Positions 19,327 to 27,934 of a DNA stretch of 64,000 nt are shown here, in pieces. The notes under the pieces were generated by a model. The model did no database searches. It was not told the DNA's origin and saw only the letters and a list, made by a program, of their open reading frames with translations. Source of the stretch: Urbifossiella sp046350095 (GTDB lineage: Bacteria; Planctomycetota; Planctomycetia; Gemmatales; Gemmataceae). Positions within the stretch are counted from its first letter, which is position 1; every line of letters begins with the position of its first letter. The stretch spans positions 62,001 to 126,000 of the forward strand of contig JAXMBA010000007.1 in the NCBI GenBank assembly GCA_046350095.1, given 5' to 3'. The translations under genes and the position numbers were made by a program.

Positions 19327-20391
19327 CTACTCCCGCACGATCTTCAGCACCCGGCCGTTGCTGGCGTCCGAGATGTAGACGTCGCCCGTCCGCGGGTGGA
19401 CGATCACCCCGTGCGGCTGGTTGAACTCCGCCGCCCGCGGGTCGCCGCCGACGCCCGTGGTGCCGCGCCGACCGCAGCCCGCGACCAGTTCCAGTTCGCG
19501 CTTCGCGGGCAGGTAGCGGACGACGCGGTGGTTCTCGGTGTCGGCGATGAGCACGCTGCCGTCGCGGTCGATGCACAGGTGCTTCGGCCCGTTCATCGCC
19601 GCGGCCAACGCCGCCCCGACGCCCGAACCGGCGCGGCCGGTGCCGGCCACGGTGCGGATGCGGCCGTCCGGCGACACCACCCGCAGGGCGTGGCCGCCGC
19701 GCTCCAGGATGTACAAGTTCCCGGCGCGGTCCACGGCGTGCGCCCGCGGGTCCACCAGCGGCTGACTCACCGCCGGCTCGCCGTCCTTCGGGACGCCCTT
19801 CTCGCCGTTCCCGGCCACGGTCGTGACGATTCCGGTATTCAGATCCACCTTGCGGATGCGGCGGTTGTCGAGGTCGGTGATGAAGCACGCGGTGCCGGCC
19901 GGGTCGAACGACACGCAGAAGCAGCCGCCGAACTTCGCCTTCGCGGCCGGGCCGCCGTCGCCGCTAAAGCCCTTCTCGCCGGTGCCGGCGAAGGCGTCCA
20001 CGGTACCGGTCTTCGGGTCGAAGGTGCGGACGCAGTTGTTCCAGGTGTCGGCGAGGTAGACGCGACCGTCGGGGCCGACGGCCAGGCTGTGCATCCCGTT
20101 GAACGTCGCCTTCTCGCCGGGTCCGCCGTTCCCGTCGAGGCCCTTCTTCCCGAGCGTGCCGGCGAGGGTGATGATGTTGCCGTCGTGGGTGATGCCGCGG
20201 AGCCGTTCGCCCTTCGCCATCTCGACGAGAACGACGGCCCCGTTCGAGAAGAAGTCCACTCCGAAGGGCTGCACGACCTTCGCCCCTGCGGCGGGGCTGC
20301 CGTTCGGGCCGTCGCCACCGCCGGCGACGAGGACGAGTTGGTCCGCCCGCGTGGCGGGGGCCAGGAGCAGGAGCACGAGAAGGGCACGCAT
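19327..20391 (-). CDS. Secreted NHL-repeat beta-propeller protein
   Basis: This 354-residue exported protein starts with a signal peptide (MRALLVLLLLAPATRA) and is then almost entirely NHL repeats. Their hallmark phrases recur at about 45-residue spacing: P-F-G-V-D-F-F, H-S-L-A-V-G-P-D-G-R-V-Y-L-A-D-T-W-N, C-F-C-V-S-F-D, H-A-V-D-R-A-G-N-L-Y, H-L-C-I-D-R-D-G-S-V and H-G-V-I-V-H-P. The inserted G-x-G-x-x-G-F-S-G-D-G-G-P-A segments are typical of the planctomycete and acidobacterial NHL group. It would fold as a single six-bladed propeller outside the cytoplasm. NHL propellers usually bind proteins, sugars or metals; no enzyme function is implied. It is the third propeller in a row on this strand. 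Confidence 0.85.
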   Translation of the reverse strand: MRALLVLLLLAPATRADQLVLVAGGGDGPNGSPAAGAKVVQPFGVDFFSNGAVVLVEMAKGERLRGITHDGNIITLAGTLGKKGLDGNGGPGEKATFNGMHSLAVGPDGRVYLADTWNNCVRTFDPKTGTVDAFAGTGEKGFSGDGGPAAKAKFGGCFCVSFDPAGTACFITDLDNRRIRKVDLNTGIVTTVAGNGEKGVPKDGEPAVSQPLVDPRAHAVDRAGNLYILERGGHALRVVSPDGRIRTVAGTGRAGSGVGAALAAAMNGPKHLCIDRDGSVLIADTENHRVVRYLPAKRELELVAGCGRRGTTGVGGDPRAAEFNQPHGVIVHPRTGDVYISDASNGRVLKIVRE

Positions 20392-20614
20392 GGGGCACCT
20401 CAGGGGTCGCCCTCACAGCTTACCCGACCGGTCGCCCTTCGCCGAGCGGACCTGCTTCGCCACCCGGCGCGCGCGGACCCACAAATCCGGCAAGTGGCGC
20501 GAATCGGGCTCAAGTCCGGTTCTCGGGGTCGTTCGCACGGTGAAGAATGAACACGCGGGCCGGACGGCTGGTGACGGTCGTCCCGCCCGGTCGGTCCGCA
20601 CCGCGAGGCACACC

Positions 20615-21421
20615 ATGTTATCCGCCCGCGAATCTCGCCCAGGCCGCTACCGCGGGCTTGCGGCCGCAGCCCTGCTGGCCGCGACTGCCGCCGGGCTCGT
20701 GTCTCACGGCCGCGCCGCGGACGGTGTTGCCGTCGACGACGTGAAGTTGGCCCGTGACGCTCTCGCCGTGTTGGACGCCGACCCGGCGCTGCGGGATTTC
20801 ATCCTCGTGGTCAGTGTCGTGGACCGCGTCGCGGTGGTGGGTGGCCCCGTCGGCACGACCGCGCAAAAGTCCCGGGCCGCCGACCTCGTCCGCGCCGTGC
20901 CTGGCGTCCGCGAGGTGCGCAACGGCTGCTTCGTTCAGGTCGGGTCGGAGCCGTTGCTGAAGTCGAACCTGTCGGCGGCCCGGCCGCTGCCGGTGTTGCC
21001 GTCGGTGGTGATCCCGCTCCGGCCGGGTTCGACGGCCGAGGCGCCGCCGACGGCCGACCTGATCGCCGCCGCACCTCAGGTTGAGCCGCTTACGACTGAG
21101 CGGTCGGTAGTCGCCCGCCGGCCGGCGAATCCGGGGGAGAACGTCCTCCAACCGCCGGTGGCGTCGTCGCCGGCGGCGCCGGCGGGGGTGTCGCCGTACC
21201 CGCCCGGCGTGCTCACGACTCGGCCGGCGTTCGCCGACTCGGTCGAGACGGCCCGCCGCTCCGACACACGCTTCGCCGGACTGCGGGCGGAGTTCCGCGA
21301 CGGCGGTACGGTCGTCATCTCCGGCAGGGCCCTACAGCCGGCCGACGCCTGGGACTTCGCCGAGTTGGTTCGCGGGGTGCCGGGAGTGACACGGGTAGCG
21401 GTCGGGCCGGTCGGCCGATAG
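20615..21421 (+). CDS. Exported BON-domain protein
   Basis: This 268-residue protein has a signal-type N-terminus (hydrophobic run about 15-32, ending G-R-A-A-D). Two BON-like domains follow. The first, at about 35-105, contains L-R-D-F-I-L-V-V-S-V-V and ends V-P-G-V-R-E-V-R-N-G. The second, at about 205-265, contains G-T-V-V-I-S-G-R-A and ends V-P-G-V-T-R-V. A Pro- and Ala-rich linker separates them. BON domains bind phospholipid or other hydrophobic surfaces, so a cell-envelope role is likely. The ATG at 20615 has GCGAGG upstream. It is transcribed divergently from the NHL gene; the 223 bases between them hold no other gene. Confidence 0.72.
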   Translation: MLSARESRPGRYRGLAAAALLAATAAGLVSHGRAADGVAVDDVKLARDALAVLDADPALRDFILVVSVVDRVAVVGGPVGTTAQKSRAADLVRAVPGVREVRNGCFVQVGSEPLLKSNLSAARPLPVLPSVVIPLRPGSTAEAPPTADLIAAAPQVEPLTTERSVVARRPANPGENVLQPPVASSPAAPAGVSPYPPGVLTTRPAFADSVETARRSDTRFAGLRAEFRDGGTVVISGRALQPADAWDFAELVRGVPGVTRVAVGPVGR

Positions 21422-21527
21422 GGGTCGGGTTGACCTTCCGGGTAGAATGGCTTTTCGGGCGGAATTCCCCATCTCGCTCTGCCCGCGCGTCGAAAGTGGT
21501 TCTACAATCCACGGGCAAGGAGTGCCC

Positions 21528-22286
21528 ATGCGCGTCCTGCTCCTGGCCGACATTCACGGCAACCGGTCCGCCCTCGAGGCGATCCGCGAACCCCACGACC
21601 TCTGTCTGGTACTCGGCGACCTCGTGGACTACGGTCCGGAGCCGGGTGCCTGCGTGGACTGGGTGAAGCGTCACGCCCACGCCTGCGTCCGCGGCAATCA
21701 CGACCACGGCGTCGCGCAGGACGTGGAAGTACAAGGCGTCGGCGGCTTCCGCTACCTCACCGCCTGCACCCGCCCGTTCAGCGTCGCGGCCCTGAACCCG
21801 TGCCAGCGCCGCTTCCTGGCCGACCTGCCGACCTCGCGGATGGTCAACGTCGAGGGGCGGCGGTTTCTGCTGTGCCACGCCACGCCGCGCGACCCGATGG
21901 ACGAGTACGCCCCCGCCGACCCAGCGTTCTGGGCGCCGCGGCTGGCCGGCCTCGGGGCCGATTTCGTGTGCGTCGGCCACACGCACCAGCCGTACACGCT
22001 GGAGGTGAACGGCACGACGGTCATAAACCCCGGGAGCGTCGGCCTTCCGCGCGACGGCGACCCGCGGGCCGGTTACGCCGTGCTGACGGTCACGGCGGCC
22101 GGCGTGCAGGTGGAGTTGAAGCGGGTCGACTACCCGGCCGACCAGACGGTGCGGGCACTGTTCGCCAGCGCCATCGACCCCACCGCCAAGCAGACGCTCG
22201 CGGACCTGTACCAGGGCGGCCCGAACGTCAGCCGTTGGGCCGGCCGGTCGGTATCCGCCCCGGTGCAGGCCGCCGCGGTGGGCTGA
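21528..22286 (+). CDS. Calcineurin-like metallophosphoesterase (YfcE-like)
   Basis: This 252-residue cytoplasmic enzyme has the full two-metal phosphoesterase motif set. These are D8-x-H10 in LADIHGNRSAL, G30-D31 in LGDLVDYG, G56-N57-H58-D59, a single H in L-L-C-H-A-T-P, and G-H-T-H in VCVGHTHQPY followed by N-P-G-S-V-G. This fits the YfcE/MJ0936-type branch, which hydrolyses phosphodiesters in vitro; the physiological substrate is unknown. The ATG at 21528 has AAGGAG nine bases upstream and directly precedes the metal-binding strand, whereas the longer frame adds an unlikely N-terminus. The C-terminal 50 residues extend beyond the usual domain. Confidence 0.87.
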   Translation: MRVLLLADIHGNRSALEAIREPHDLCLVLGDLVDYGPEPGACVDWVKRHAHACVRGNHDHGVAQDVEVQGVGGFRYLTACTRPFSVAALNPCQRRFLADLPTSRMVNVEGRRFLLCHATPRDPMDEYAPADPAFWAPRLAGLGADFVCVGHTHQPYTLEVNGTTVINPGSVGLPRDGDPRAGYAVLTVTAAGVQVELKRVDYPADQTVRALFASAIDPTAKQTLADLYQGGPNVSRWAGRSVSAPVQAAAVG

Positions 22287-22374
22287 CCCTCATATCTCGC
22301 TCGCCCACAACCCCGGGTTGACCCGAACCCCCGTCCCGGGCATAACCCCTCCGGTTTCCGGACCGGAGGCGATC

Positions 22375-23952
22375 GTGACCGAACCCCGCACGCCGCTCGC
22401 GTGGCTGCCGTTCCTGTTCAGCCGCGTCCTGTTCCCCGGCGCCGCCGAAACCGATACGCACGTACGCCTCTCGGCACTTTTGGTGGTGCTAATCCTCCCA
22501 GCCGCCCTGCTCTACCCGACGCGCGGGTTCCACCTGCTGGAGCCGGACGAGGGCCGGTACGCCCAGATCCCGCGTGAGATGCTGGCGAGCGGCGACTGGG
22601 TCGTGCCGACGCTCCAGGGCGAAGCGTACCTCGACAAGCCGCCGCTGATGTACTGGCTCGTCGCGCTCAGCTACCGTGTCTTCGTCGTCAGCCCCGACGC
22701 GGCCCGGCTCGTGCCCGCGGTGTGCGTCCACCTCACGATTCTCGCCGTCTACCTGCTCGGCCGTCGGAGCGTCGGCGAGCGGCCGGCGTTCTGGGCGGCA
22801 TTACTCCTGAGCGTCGCGCCGGGCTTCGTCGCCGTCGCCCGGCTCCTGCTGCTCGACGGGCTCCTCGTGCTCTGCGTCACGCTGTCGGTGATCGCCGGGT
22901 TCGAGGCGGTGCGCACCGGTCGGCTGAAACTCGGCTGGTGGCTCGCCTCCGCAGCCGCGTCCGGGCTCGGCTTCCTGACGAAGGGGCCGATCAGCGAAAT
23001 CCTGCTGTTCGTGCCGCTGTGGGCGTTCGGGCTTCTGACCACCGGCCGGCTGATGACGGTCGTGAAGTTGCGGCACTACGCCCTGTTCGTGGCCGTGGTG
23101 GTGGCGGTGAACCTGCCGTGGTACGTCGCCATTTACCAGCGGGAGCCGGCGTTCCTGAAGCACTTCTTCTGGGAGCACAACGTCCAGCGGTTCCTCCAGC
23201 CGTTCGACCACCTCCAGCCGGTGTGGTACTACGTGCCGATCCTCCTCGGCGGCCTGCTGCCCGGCACCGTGCTGTTCGCCGCGTACTTGCGGAACCTCCT
23301 GACCGGCGGCCCCGACGCGGCGGCGCTTAGGAGCCCGGCCGGCGGCTTCTGGCTCCTCGCGGGCGGGTGGTGCGTGCTGTTCTTCAGCGTGAGCGGGAGC
23401 AAGTTGCCGACCTACGTGCTCCCGGCGTACCCGTTCCTGTGCCTGGCGCTCGGCGAGTTCGTGGCCCGCACCCGCTGGCACGCCGCCCGCTCGACGCGGG
23501 CCGGTGTCGTGGTGATGGCCGGCTTGCTCCTCGGCGTCATCCACGTCGGGCTGCCGTGGTACGCGGAACAGCGGTCCCCGTTCGGCCGGCCGGACCTGGT
23601 CGCGCGGTACGTGACGGAGCCCGGGACGGTCGTGAGCTTCCCGCGGAACTGCGACTCGCTGGCGTTCTACGCCGGCCGGTCCGACTTCGACCGCGTCCGC
23701 ACGAAGGACGCGAACCAGTTGATCGTCGATTGCCACCACCGCGAGCGGACGGTGATCCTGTTCACGCACCGCGACGCGCTCGCCGGCTTCCGGAACACGC
23801 TGCCCCCGAGCCTGGAAATTGCGGAGGCGGTGAGTCTGAAGCGCGGCACCGGTGTGGGGCTCGTGGACAAGTTGATCGGCTCGACGCCGTGGGGACTGTG
23901 CGACGTTGCGGTGGTCGTGCCGCGGCGCGGCGACGCGGACGGCGGGCAGTAG
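22375..23952 (+). CDS. Membrane glycosyltransferase, GT39/ArnT-like (PMT family)
   Basis: This 525-residue inner-membrane protein has about ten to twelve hydrophobic helices. The first large periplasmic loop holds the family's catalytic acidic pair in LEPDEGRYAQIPREM (Asp58-Glu59), followed by Y-L-D-K-P-P-L-M-Y-W, a hallmark of ArnT-like dolichyl-phosphate-mannose transferases. Such enzymes move a sugar from a polyprenyl carrier to lipid A or protein. The GTG at 22375 was chosen because GGAGG lies six bases upstream; a TTG 57 bases earlier is in frame but unsupported. The acceptor is unknown. The gene is convergent with the GspF-like gene, with only five bases between their stop codons. Confidence 0.85.
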   Translation: MTEPRTPLAWLPFLFSRVLFPGAAETDTHVRLSALLVVLILPAALLYPTRGFHLLEPDEGRYAQIPREMLASGDWVVPTLQGEAYLDKPPLMYWLVALSYRVFVVSPDAARLVPAVCVHLTILAVYLLGRRSVGERPAFWAALLLSVAPGFVAVARLLLLDGLLVLCVTLSVIAGFEAVRTGRLKLGWWLASAAASGLGFLTKGPISEILLFVPLWAFGLLTTGRLMTVVKLRHYALFVAVVVAVNLPWYVAIYQREPAFLKHFFWEHNVQRFLQPFDHLQPVWYYVPILLGGLLPGTVLFAAYLRNLLTGGPDAAALRSPAGGFWLLAGGWCVLFFSVSGSKLPTYVLPAYPFLCLALGEFVARTRWHAARSTRAGVVVMAGLLLGVIHVGLPWYAEQRSPFGRPDLVARYVTEPGTVVSFPRNCDSLAFYAGRSDFDRVRTKDANQLIVDCHHRERTVILFTHRDALAGFRNTLPPSLEIAEAVSLKRGTGVGLVDKLIGSTPWGLCDVAVVVPRRGDADGGQ

Positions 23953-23957
23953 GGGCG

Positions 23958-24989
23958 TTACAGCCCCTTCATCGCGGCGTCGTACTGCCCGAACACGCCA
24001 CGCGCGATGCTGAAAATGGCCGCGATGATGAACAGCGCCCCGAGCGCGTACAGCGCCCAGCCGGTGTACTGCGCCGCCGCCTTCAACTGCCGGCTTCCTT
24101 CCTCGCGGTAGCTCTCGGAGAGCCGGTCGCACACCTCCGTCATCATGCCGGCCTCCTCCGCGCCGAGGATCGAATCCTTCACCTCGTCCGGGAACGGGGC
24201 GCCGCTCGCCTCCAGGGCGTCGTAGATGGCGCCACCCTTCTTCACGACCGACACGGCCCGCGACTCGCCGCGCATGAACACCGAGTTCGCCGTCGCCCGG
24301 AAGCTGTACCGCAGCACGTGCTCGGCCCGCAGGCCGGCCTCGTGAGTCATCCGCACGGCGATGAGGAAGCGGTGGATGGCGAACGCCTTCAGCGCCCCGC
24401 CCCACGCCGGCACGATCAGCAGCGCCCCCTCGATCTTCGACTTCCACTTCAGGCTGTTCAGCGCCGCCCGGATCAGGAGGATCGCCCCGCCGACGAGCCC
24501 GAACGACACCGCCATGAAGGTCAGTGCCCCGGCCGTGCCGGTGAGGCCGATGCCGGTCACGTCCACCGGCTTCGGCGACAGCATACCCTGCACGAAGATC
24601 AGCAGCGTGACGATGACCACGGCGGCGACGAACTGGATGGCCGGGTACACCATCTGAGCGCGGAAGTCGCGGCGGACGCGGTCGGCGGTCTCGTAGTAGA
24701 TGGTGAGTTCGTCGAAGGTGTCCACGAGTCGGCCGCTCTTCTCGCCGACGGCGACCAGTTCCAGGAACAGAGGCGGGAAGCGGTCGCGGTACGGCTCGAA
24801 GGCGTCTTCGAGGCTGCTCCCCTTCCCCAGCTTCGCGGCCACGTCGGCGGCGATGTCGCGCAACGGCCGCGGGCCGCTCTTGGCCTGCTGCTTGAAAATC
24901 TTCACCGGGCTGAGGCCCGCGGAGAGACTGTGCTTGAGGGTCCGGCACCAGGCAACCAGCGCCGGCAGCGGGCACTTCGCGGTGAACAT
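23958..24989 (-). CDS. Type II secretion/type IV pilus GspF/PilC-like membrane protein
   Basis: This 343-residue protein contains two GspF (T2SF) domains, at about 14-135 and 200-320. Each has the F-domain helical pattern (SLSAGLSPVKIFKQQ... and FLIAVRMTHEAGLRAE...). Transmembrane segments lie at about 140-160, 172-195 and 310-332. GspF/PilC proteins sit in the inner membrane and help assemble pseudopili. The shorter length and the missing neighbours (no gspE, gspG or pilin here) show that it is an isolated copy. The start at 24989 fits the family N-terminus. It is convergent with the glycosyltransferase gene. Confidence 0.85.
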   Translation of the reverse strand: MFTAKCPLPALVAWCRTLKHSLSAGLSPVKIFKQQAKSGPRPLRDIAADVAAKLGKGSSLEDAFEPYRDRFPPLFLELVAVGEKSGRLVDTFDELTIYYETADRVRRDFRAQMVYPAIQFVAAVVIVTLLIFVQGMLSPKPVDVTGIGLTGTAGALTFMAVSFGLVGGAILLIRAALNSLKWKSKIEGALLIVPAWGGALKAFAIHRFLIAVRMTHEAGLRAEHVLRYSFRATANSVFMRGESRAVSVVKKGGAIYDALEASGAPFPDEVKDSILGAEEAGMMTEVCDRLSESYREEGSRQLKAAAQYTGWALYALGALFIIAAIFSIARGVFGQYDAAMKGL

Positions 24990-25046
24990 CGGTAAAACAC
25001 CCGGGTGCGGTTCGGTCCCCCCGGTACAGCATACCCGGTTCCGCCG

Positions 25047-25394
25047 ATGCCCGACACGCCGGACCCGCGCTACCTCGCCGGCATCGACTTGTTCAACCGC
25101 GGCGAGTTCTTCGACGCCCACGACGTGTGGGAAGACCTGTGGACCGACTGCCCGGCCGCGGACCGGCGGTTCTACCAGTCCTTGATCCAGGCGGCTGTGG
25201 CTCTCTACCATTGGGGCAGACGGAATCGGGCCGGCGCCGAGCGGCTTTTCGTGTCCGGCCGGGCGTACATGACCCCGTTCGCCCCGCACTTTCTCGGCTT
25301 AGCCGTCGATGACTTCTGGCGGCAAGTCGAGGCCGCTCTCGCCGACCCGCCCGGCTCGCCCCCGCGGATCGCCCTCACCCCTGGTACCCCATGA
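25047..25394 (+). CDS. DUF309 domain protein
   Basis: This 115-residue protein matches the small DUF309 family. It contains G-I-D-L-F-N-R-G-E-F-F-D-A-H-D-V-W-E-D-L-W, whose H-x-V-W-E core is the family signature, followed by F-Y-Q-S-L-I-Q-A-A-V-A-L-Y-H. The family forms compact helical bundles of unknown function. The ATG at 25047 was preferred to a GTG 42 bases upstream because the domain begins at once. Its stop overlaps the start of the next gene (ATGA), so the two are co-translated. Confidence 0.85.
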   Translation: MPDTPDPRYLAGIDLFNRGEFFDAHDVWEDLWTDCPAADRRFYQSLIQAAVALYHWGRRNRAGAERLFVSGRAYMTPFAPHFLGLAVDDFWRQVEAALADPPGSPPRIALTPGTP

Positions 25395-26068
25395 CCGACG
25401 ACCTGGCGGCGCTGGCGAACTTCGACGGCCGCGTCCGGCTGTTCCCGCTTCCGAACCTGGTGCTGTTCCCGCACGTCGTTCAGGGGCTCCACATCTTCGA
25501 GCCGCGCTACCGGCAATTGATGGCCGACACGTTGCGGGCTGACGGTACGTTCGCGCTGGCACTCCTGCATCCCGGGTGGGAGGAGGACTACGACGGCCGA
25601 CCGCCGATCGAGGAGGTGGCGTGCCTCGGCCGTGTCGGTTGGCACGAGAAGCTGGCCGACGGCCGCTACAACCTGCGTCTCCGCGGCCTGGCGCGGGTGC
25701 GGTTGATCGAGGAAGTGCCGGCCGACCGGCAGTACCGCGTGGCCCGCGCCGAGTTGATCCCCGACGTGGCTCCCGCGGACCTGGCGCGGCTGAAGCGGTT
25801 GCGGAAAGGGCTGGCTGAGGCGGTGGCGCCGCACTTCTCGGCCGACGCTTCCGCCCGGCGGCAGGTCGAGGACCTGTTCGGCGGCGACCTGCCGCTCGGC
25901 CACGTCTGCGACATCCTGGCATACGGGCTACCGCTGCCGTTGGAGCTCAAACAGTCGCTGCTGAGCGAGCCGCACGTCGATTTGCGCGCCGAGCGGATGA
26001 CCGACGCGCTCAAGACATCGGCTGCGCGCGTGGGCCGGCGGTTCCCGCCGGATTTCAGCGCGAATTAG
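25391..26068 (+). CDS. Lon substrate-binding (N-terminal) domain protein
   Basis: This 225-residue protein consists of the LON-N (PUA-like) domain only, seen from V-R-L-F-P-L-P-N-L-V-L-F-P (15-27) through H-I-F-E-P-R-Y-R-Q-L to the helical end. It lacks the AAA+ and protease parts of Lon. Such stand-alone proteins may bind substrates or act as adaptors, but no activity has been established that I can name. Four bases overlap the DUF309 gene upstream, a pairing that suggests a shared transcript. The sequence is well formed, with no sign of being a Lon remnant. Confidence 0.87.
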   Translation: MTDDLAALANFDGRVRLFPLPNLVLFPHVVQGLHIFEPRYRQLMADTLRADGTFALALLHPGWEEDYDGRPPIEEVACLGRVGWHEKLADGRYNLRLRGLARVRLIEEVPADRQYRVARAELIPDVAPADLARLKRLRKGLAEAVAPHFSADASARRQVEDLFGGDLPLGHVCDILAYGLPLPLELKQSLLSEPHVDLRAERMTDALKTSAARVGRRFPPDFSAN

Positions 26069-26213
26069 CGTCTTCTTGGTTCCGGGTCATGGATCGGCGC
26101 GGATCTTGCGGCCCCCGGCGAGTCGTTCTGGGACAAGAACGGGTTCGGACAACTGGCAAATCACCACCCTCAAATTACAACAAGCGGAGTTCCTACTCCC
26201 CCGGAGGTCGGCG

Positions 26214-26735
26214 ATGAGCACGAAGCGCGAAGGTGCGGTCACGTTCAAGGGCGGGCCGGTCACCCTGGTCGGGCCGGAGGTCAAGGTCGGCTGCAAGGCG
26301 CCGGACTTCAAGTGCCTGAACGTGCTTTCGCCGGTCACCCTGGCCGACACCCCGGCCAAGGCCCGGTTGTTCAGCGTCGTACCGTCGCTCGACACGCCCG
26401 TTTGCAGCATGCAGACCAAAAAGTTCGAGGACGCGCTGAAGGGGCTCGGCGACTCGGTCGCGGTCTACACGGTGAGCCTCGACCTGCCGTTCGCCCAAAA
26501 GCGGTTCTGCGGCGCCGAGGGGGTGACCAGCATGACGACGCTGTCGGACGTGCACAACCACTCGTTCGGCGAGAACTGGGGCGTGCTGATCGAAGGGCTG
26601 CCGTTGCCGCTGCTGGCCCGGTCGGTCTTCGTGGTGGACAAGAGCGGCACGGTAACGCACGCCGAGTACGTCAAGGAAGTGACGAGCGAGCCGAACTACG
26701 AGACGGCCGTCGCGGCGCTGAAGGCCGCGGTCTGA
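26214..26735 (+). CDS. tpx: Thiol peroxidase (2-Cys peroxiredoxin)
   Basis: This 173-residue enzyme reduces hydrogen peroxide and alkyl hydroperoxides using thioredoxin. The peroxidatic cysteine is Cys64 in PSLDTPVC and the resolving cysteine is Cys99 in KRFCGAEG, the spacing typical of atypical 2-Cys Tpx. The N-terminus (VTFKGGPVTLVG) and S-V-F-V-V-D-K-S-G-T-V-T-H also match. GGAGG precedes the ATG at 26214 at good distance. The 145 bases upstream hold no other gene and presumably carry its promoter. A strong hairpin at 26742-26779 ends the transcript. Confidence 0.95.
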   Translation: MSTKREGAVTFKGGPVTLVGPEVKVGCKAPDFKCLNVLSPVTLADTPAKARLFSVVPSLDTPVCSMQTKKFEDALKGLGDSVAVYTVSLDLPFAQKRFCGAEGVTSMTTLSDVHNHSFGENWGVLIEGLPLPLLARSVFVVDKSGTVTHAEYVKEVTSEPNYETAVAALKAAV

Positions 26736-26741
26736 TCCGCC

Positions 26742-26779
26742 GCTTGCGGCTTCGCGTCGGGCGACGCGAAGCCGCAAGC
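26742..26779. terminator. Bidirectional terminator hairpin between tpx and the Gfo/Idh gene
   Basis: A perfect 17-bp stem, GCTTGCGGCTTCGCGTC and its complement, closes a GGGC tetraloop. It fills the 50-base gap between two convergent stop codons, so it can stop transcription from both sides. There is no T run. Its GCTTGCGGC core is shared with the palindrome at 55092-55135. Confidence 0.7.
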
Positions 26780-26785
26780 AGAAGC

Positions 26786-27883
26786 CTATGCCGCTTCGCG
26801 GCGCTCGCTCGTCGGCTGGAACAGCCACCCGGTCGGCTTCGGGAACGCCCCCGGGCCGACCGGCCCTTCGGGAGTGCCGTTCCACGCGTGGCACCGCAGA
26901 GCCCCGAGGACGCGCTCGGCCAGCTCGAGCGCGTCGCGGCCGTCCTCGCCCGTCACGCGCGGCCGGCGGCCCGTCTTCACGCAGTCCACGAAGTGCCGCA
27001 GTTCGCTCGTCAGCTGGTCGCACTTCCGGTCTTCGTCGCGGTGGAGCACTTGCAAGTACCGGCCGAACACCTCGTCTTTGAGTCGGGCACGGGCCGCGGG
27101 GTCGAGCTTCTCCGGCCGCAGTCCATGTCGGCGCAGTTCCTCGCCGGGTTGCACCAGCGTCAGCTTCCGGGTCACGAAGTCGATGCCGGCGTACCCCTCG
27201 GGCGCCCAGATGCGCAGCCGCCGCTTCGCCCGCTGACTAATGCGGCTGGCGGTGACGTGGGCCACGCACCCGTTCTCGAACTCGAGCCGGGCGTTCACCA
27301 TGTCCTCGTGCCCGCCGAACACCGACGCCCCGACCGCGGACACCGACCGAACCGGGCCGCCGATCAGCGCCTGCAGCAGGTCAAGGTCGTGAATCATCAG
27401 GTCGAGGACGGCGCCGATGTCGACGCTGCGACCGGTGTACGGGCCGTGCCGCTCGGCCTCCACGAACTTCGGCGTGATCGGCCGACGGAGGAGGTCTTCG
27501 AACGCCGGGTTGAACCGCTCGATGTGTCCGACCTGGAGCGGCACGCCGGTCTTCTCGGCGAGCGCGATCAGCTCGTCGGCCTCGGCGAGTGTGCGGCAGA
27601 TCGGCTTCTCAACGAGCACCGGCACGCCGGCCCGCAGGAAATCCGCGGCGACCCGGTGGTGGTAGATCGTGGGGGTGACGACGCTGACGGCGTCGACGAT
27701 GCCGACGAGCGGCTCGAAGTCGGTGAACGGGGTGGTGTCGTGACGGGCCGCGATGACGCGGGCTTGCTCGGCACTGTTGTCCACGACGCCGACGAGTTCC
27801 ACGTCCGGCAGGCCGGCGAGGATGCGGGCGTGGTGCTGCCCCAGGTGTCCGACGCCGACCACCGCCATCCGCACGCGCGTCAT
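26786..27883 (-). CDS. Gfo/Idh/MocA-family NAD(P)-dependent oxidoreductase (possibly GnnA-like)
   Basis: This 365-residue dehydrogenase has an N-terminal Rossmann fold with G-V-G-H-L-G (10-15), the family Lys-Pro pair in E-K93-P, and the C-terminal alpha/beta domain with VGHIERFNPAF and a conserved His in DLMIHDLDLL. It should oxidise or reduce a sugar, often a nucleotide sugar. It follows lpxC on the same strand, only 51 bases downstream. That position fits a GnnA-like role, oxidising UDP-GlcNAc at C3 for amide-linked lipid A, as known in some bacteria; this is inference, and no GnnB aminotransferase is in the window. The ATG at 27883 has GAGGA upstream. Confidence 0.85.
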   Translation of the reverse strand: MTRVRMAVVGVGHLGQHHARILAGLPDVELVGVVDNSAEQARVIAARHDTTPFTDFEPLVGIVDAVSVVTPTIYHHRVAADFLRAGVPVLVEKPICRTLAEADELIALAEKTGVPLQVGHIERFNPAFEDLLRRPITPKFVEAERHGPYTGRSVDIGAVLDLMIHDLDLLQALIGGPVRSVSAVGASVFGGHEDMVNARLEFENGCVAHVTASRISQRAKRRLRIWAPEGYAGIDFVTRKLTLVQPGEELRRHGLRPEKLDPAARARLKDEVFGRYLQVLHRDEDRKCDQLTSELRHFVDCVKTGRRPRVTGEDGRDALELAERVLGALRCHAWNGTPEGPVGPGAFPKPTGWLFQPTSERREAA

Positions 27884-27934
27884 GCCATCCTCGGTGTCGT
27901 GCAAGCCGCGGCGTCCTGCCGGGCTGGTGTGCCG

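Noticed and set aside
22801..25032. 743-codon minus frame overlapping the glycosyltransferase and GspF genes
   Set aside because: It is very rich in Arg, Gly and Pro, lacks any domain and runs antisense or out of frame to two convincing genes.
26068..26213. OxyR-type operator upstream of tpx
   Set aside because: Some short inverted words occur, but none gives a spacing or match strong enough to name a regulator.
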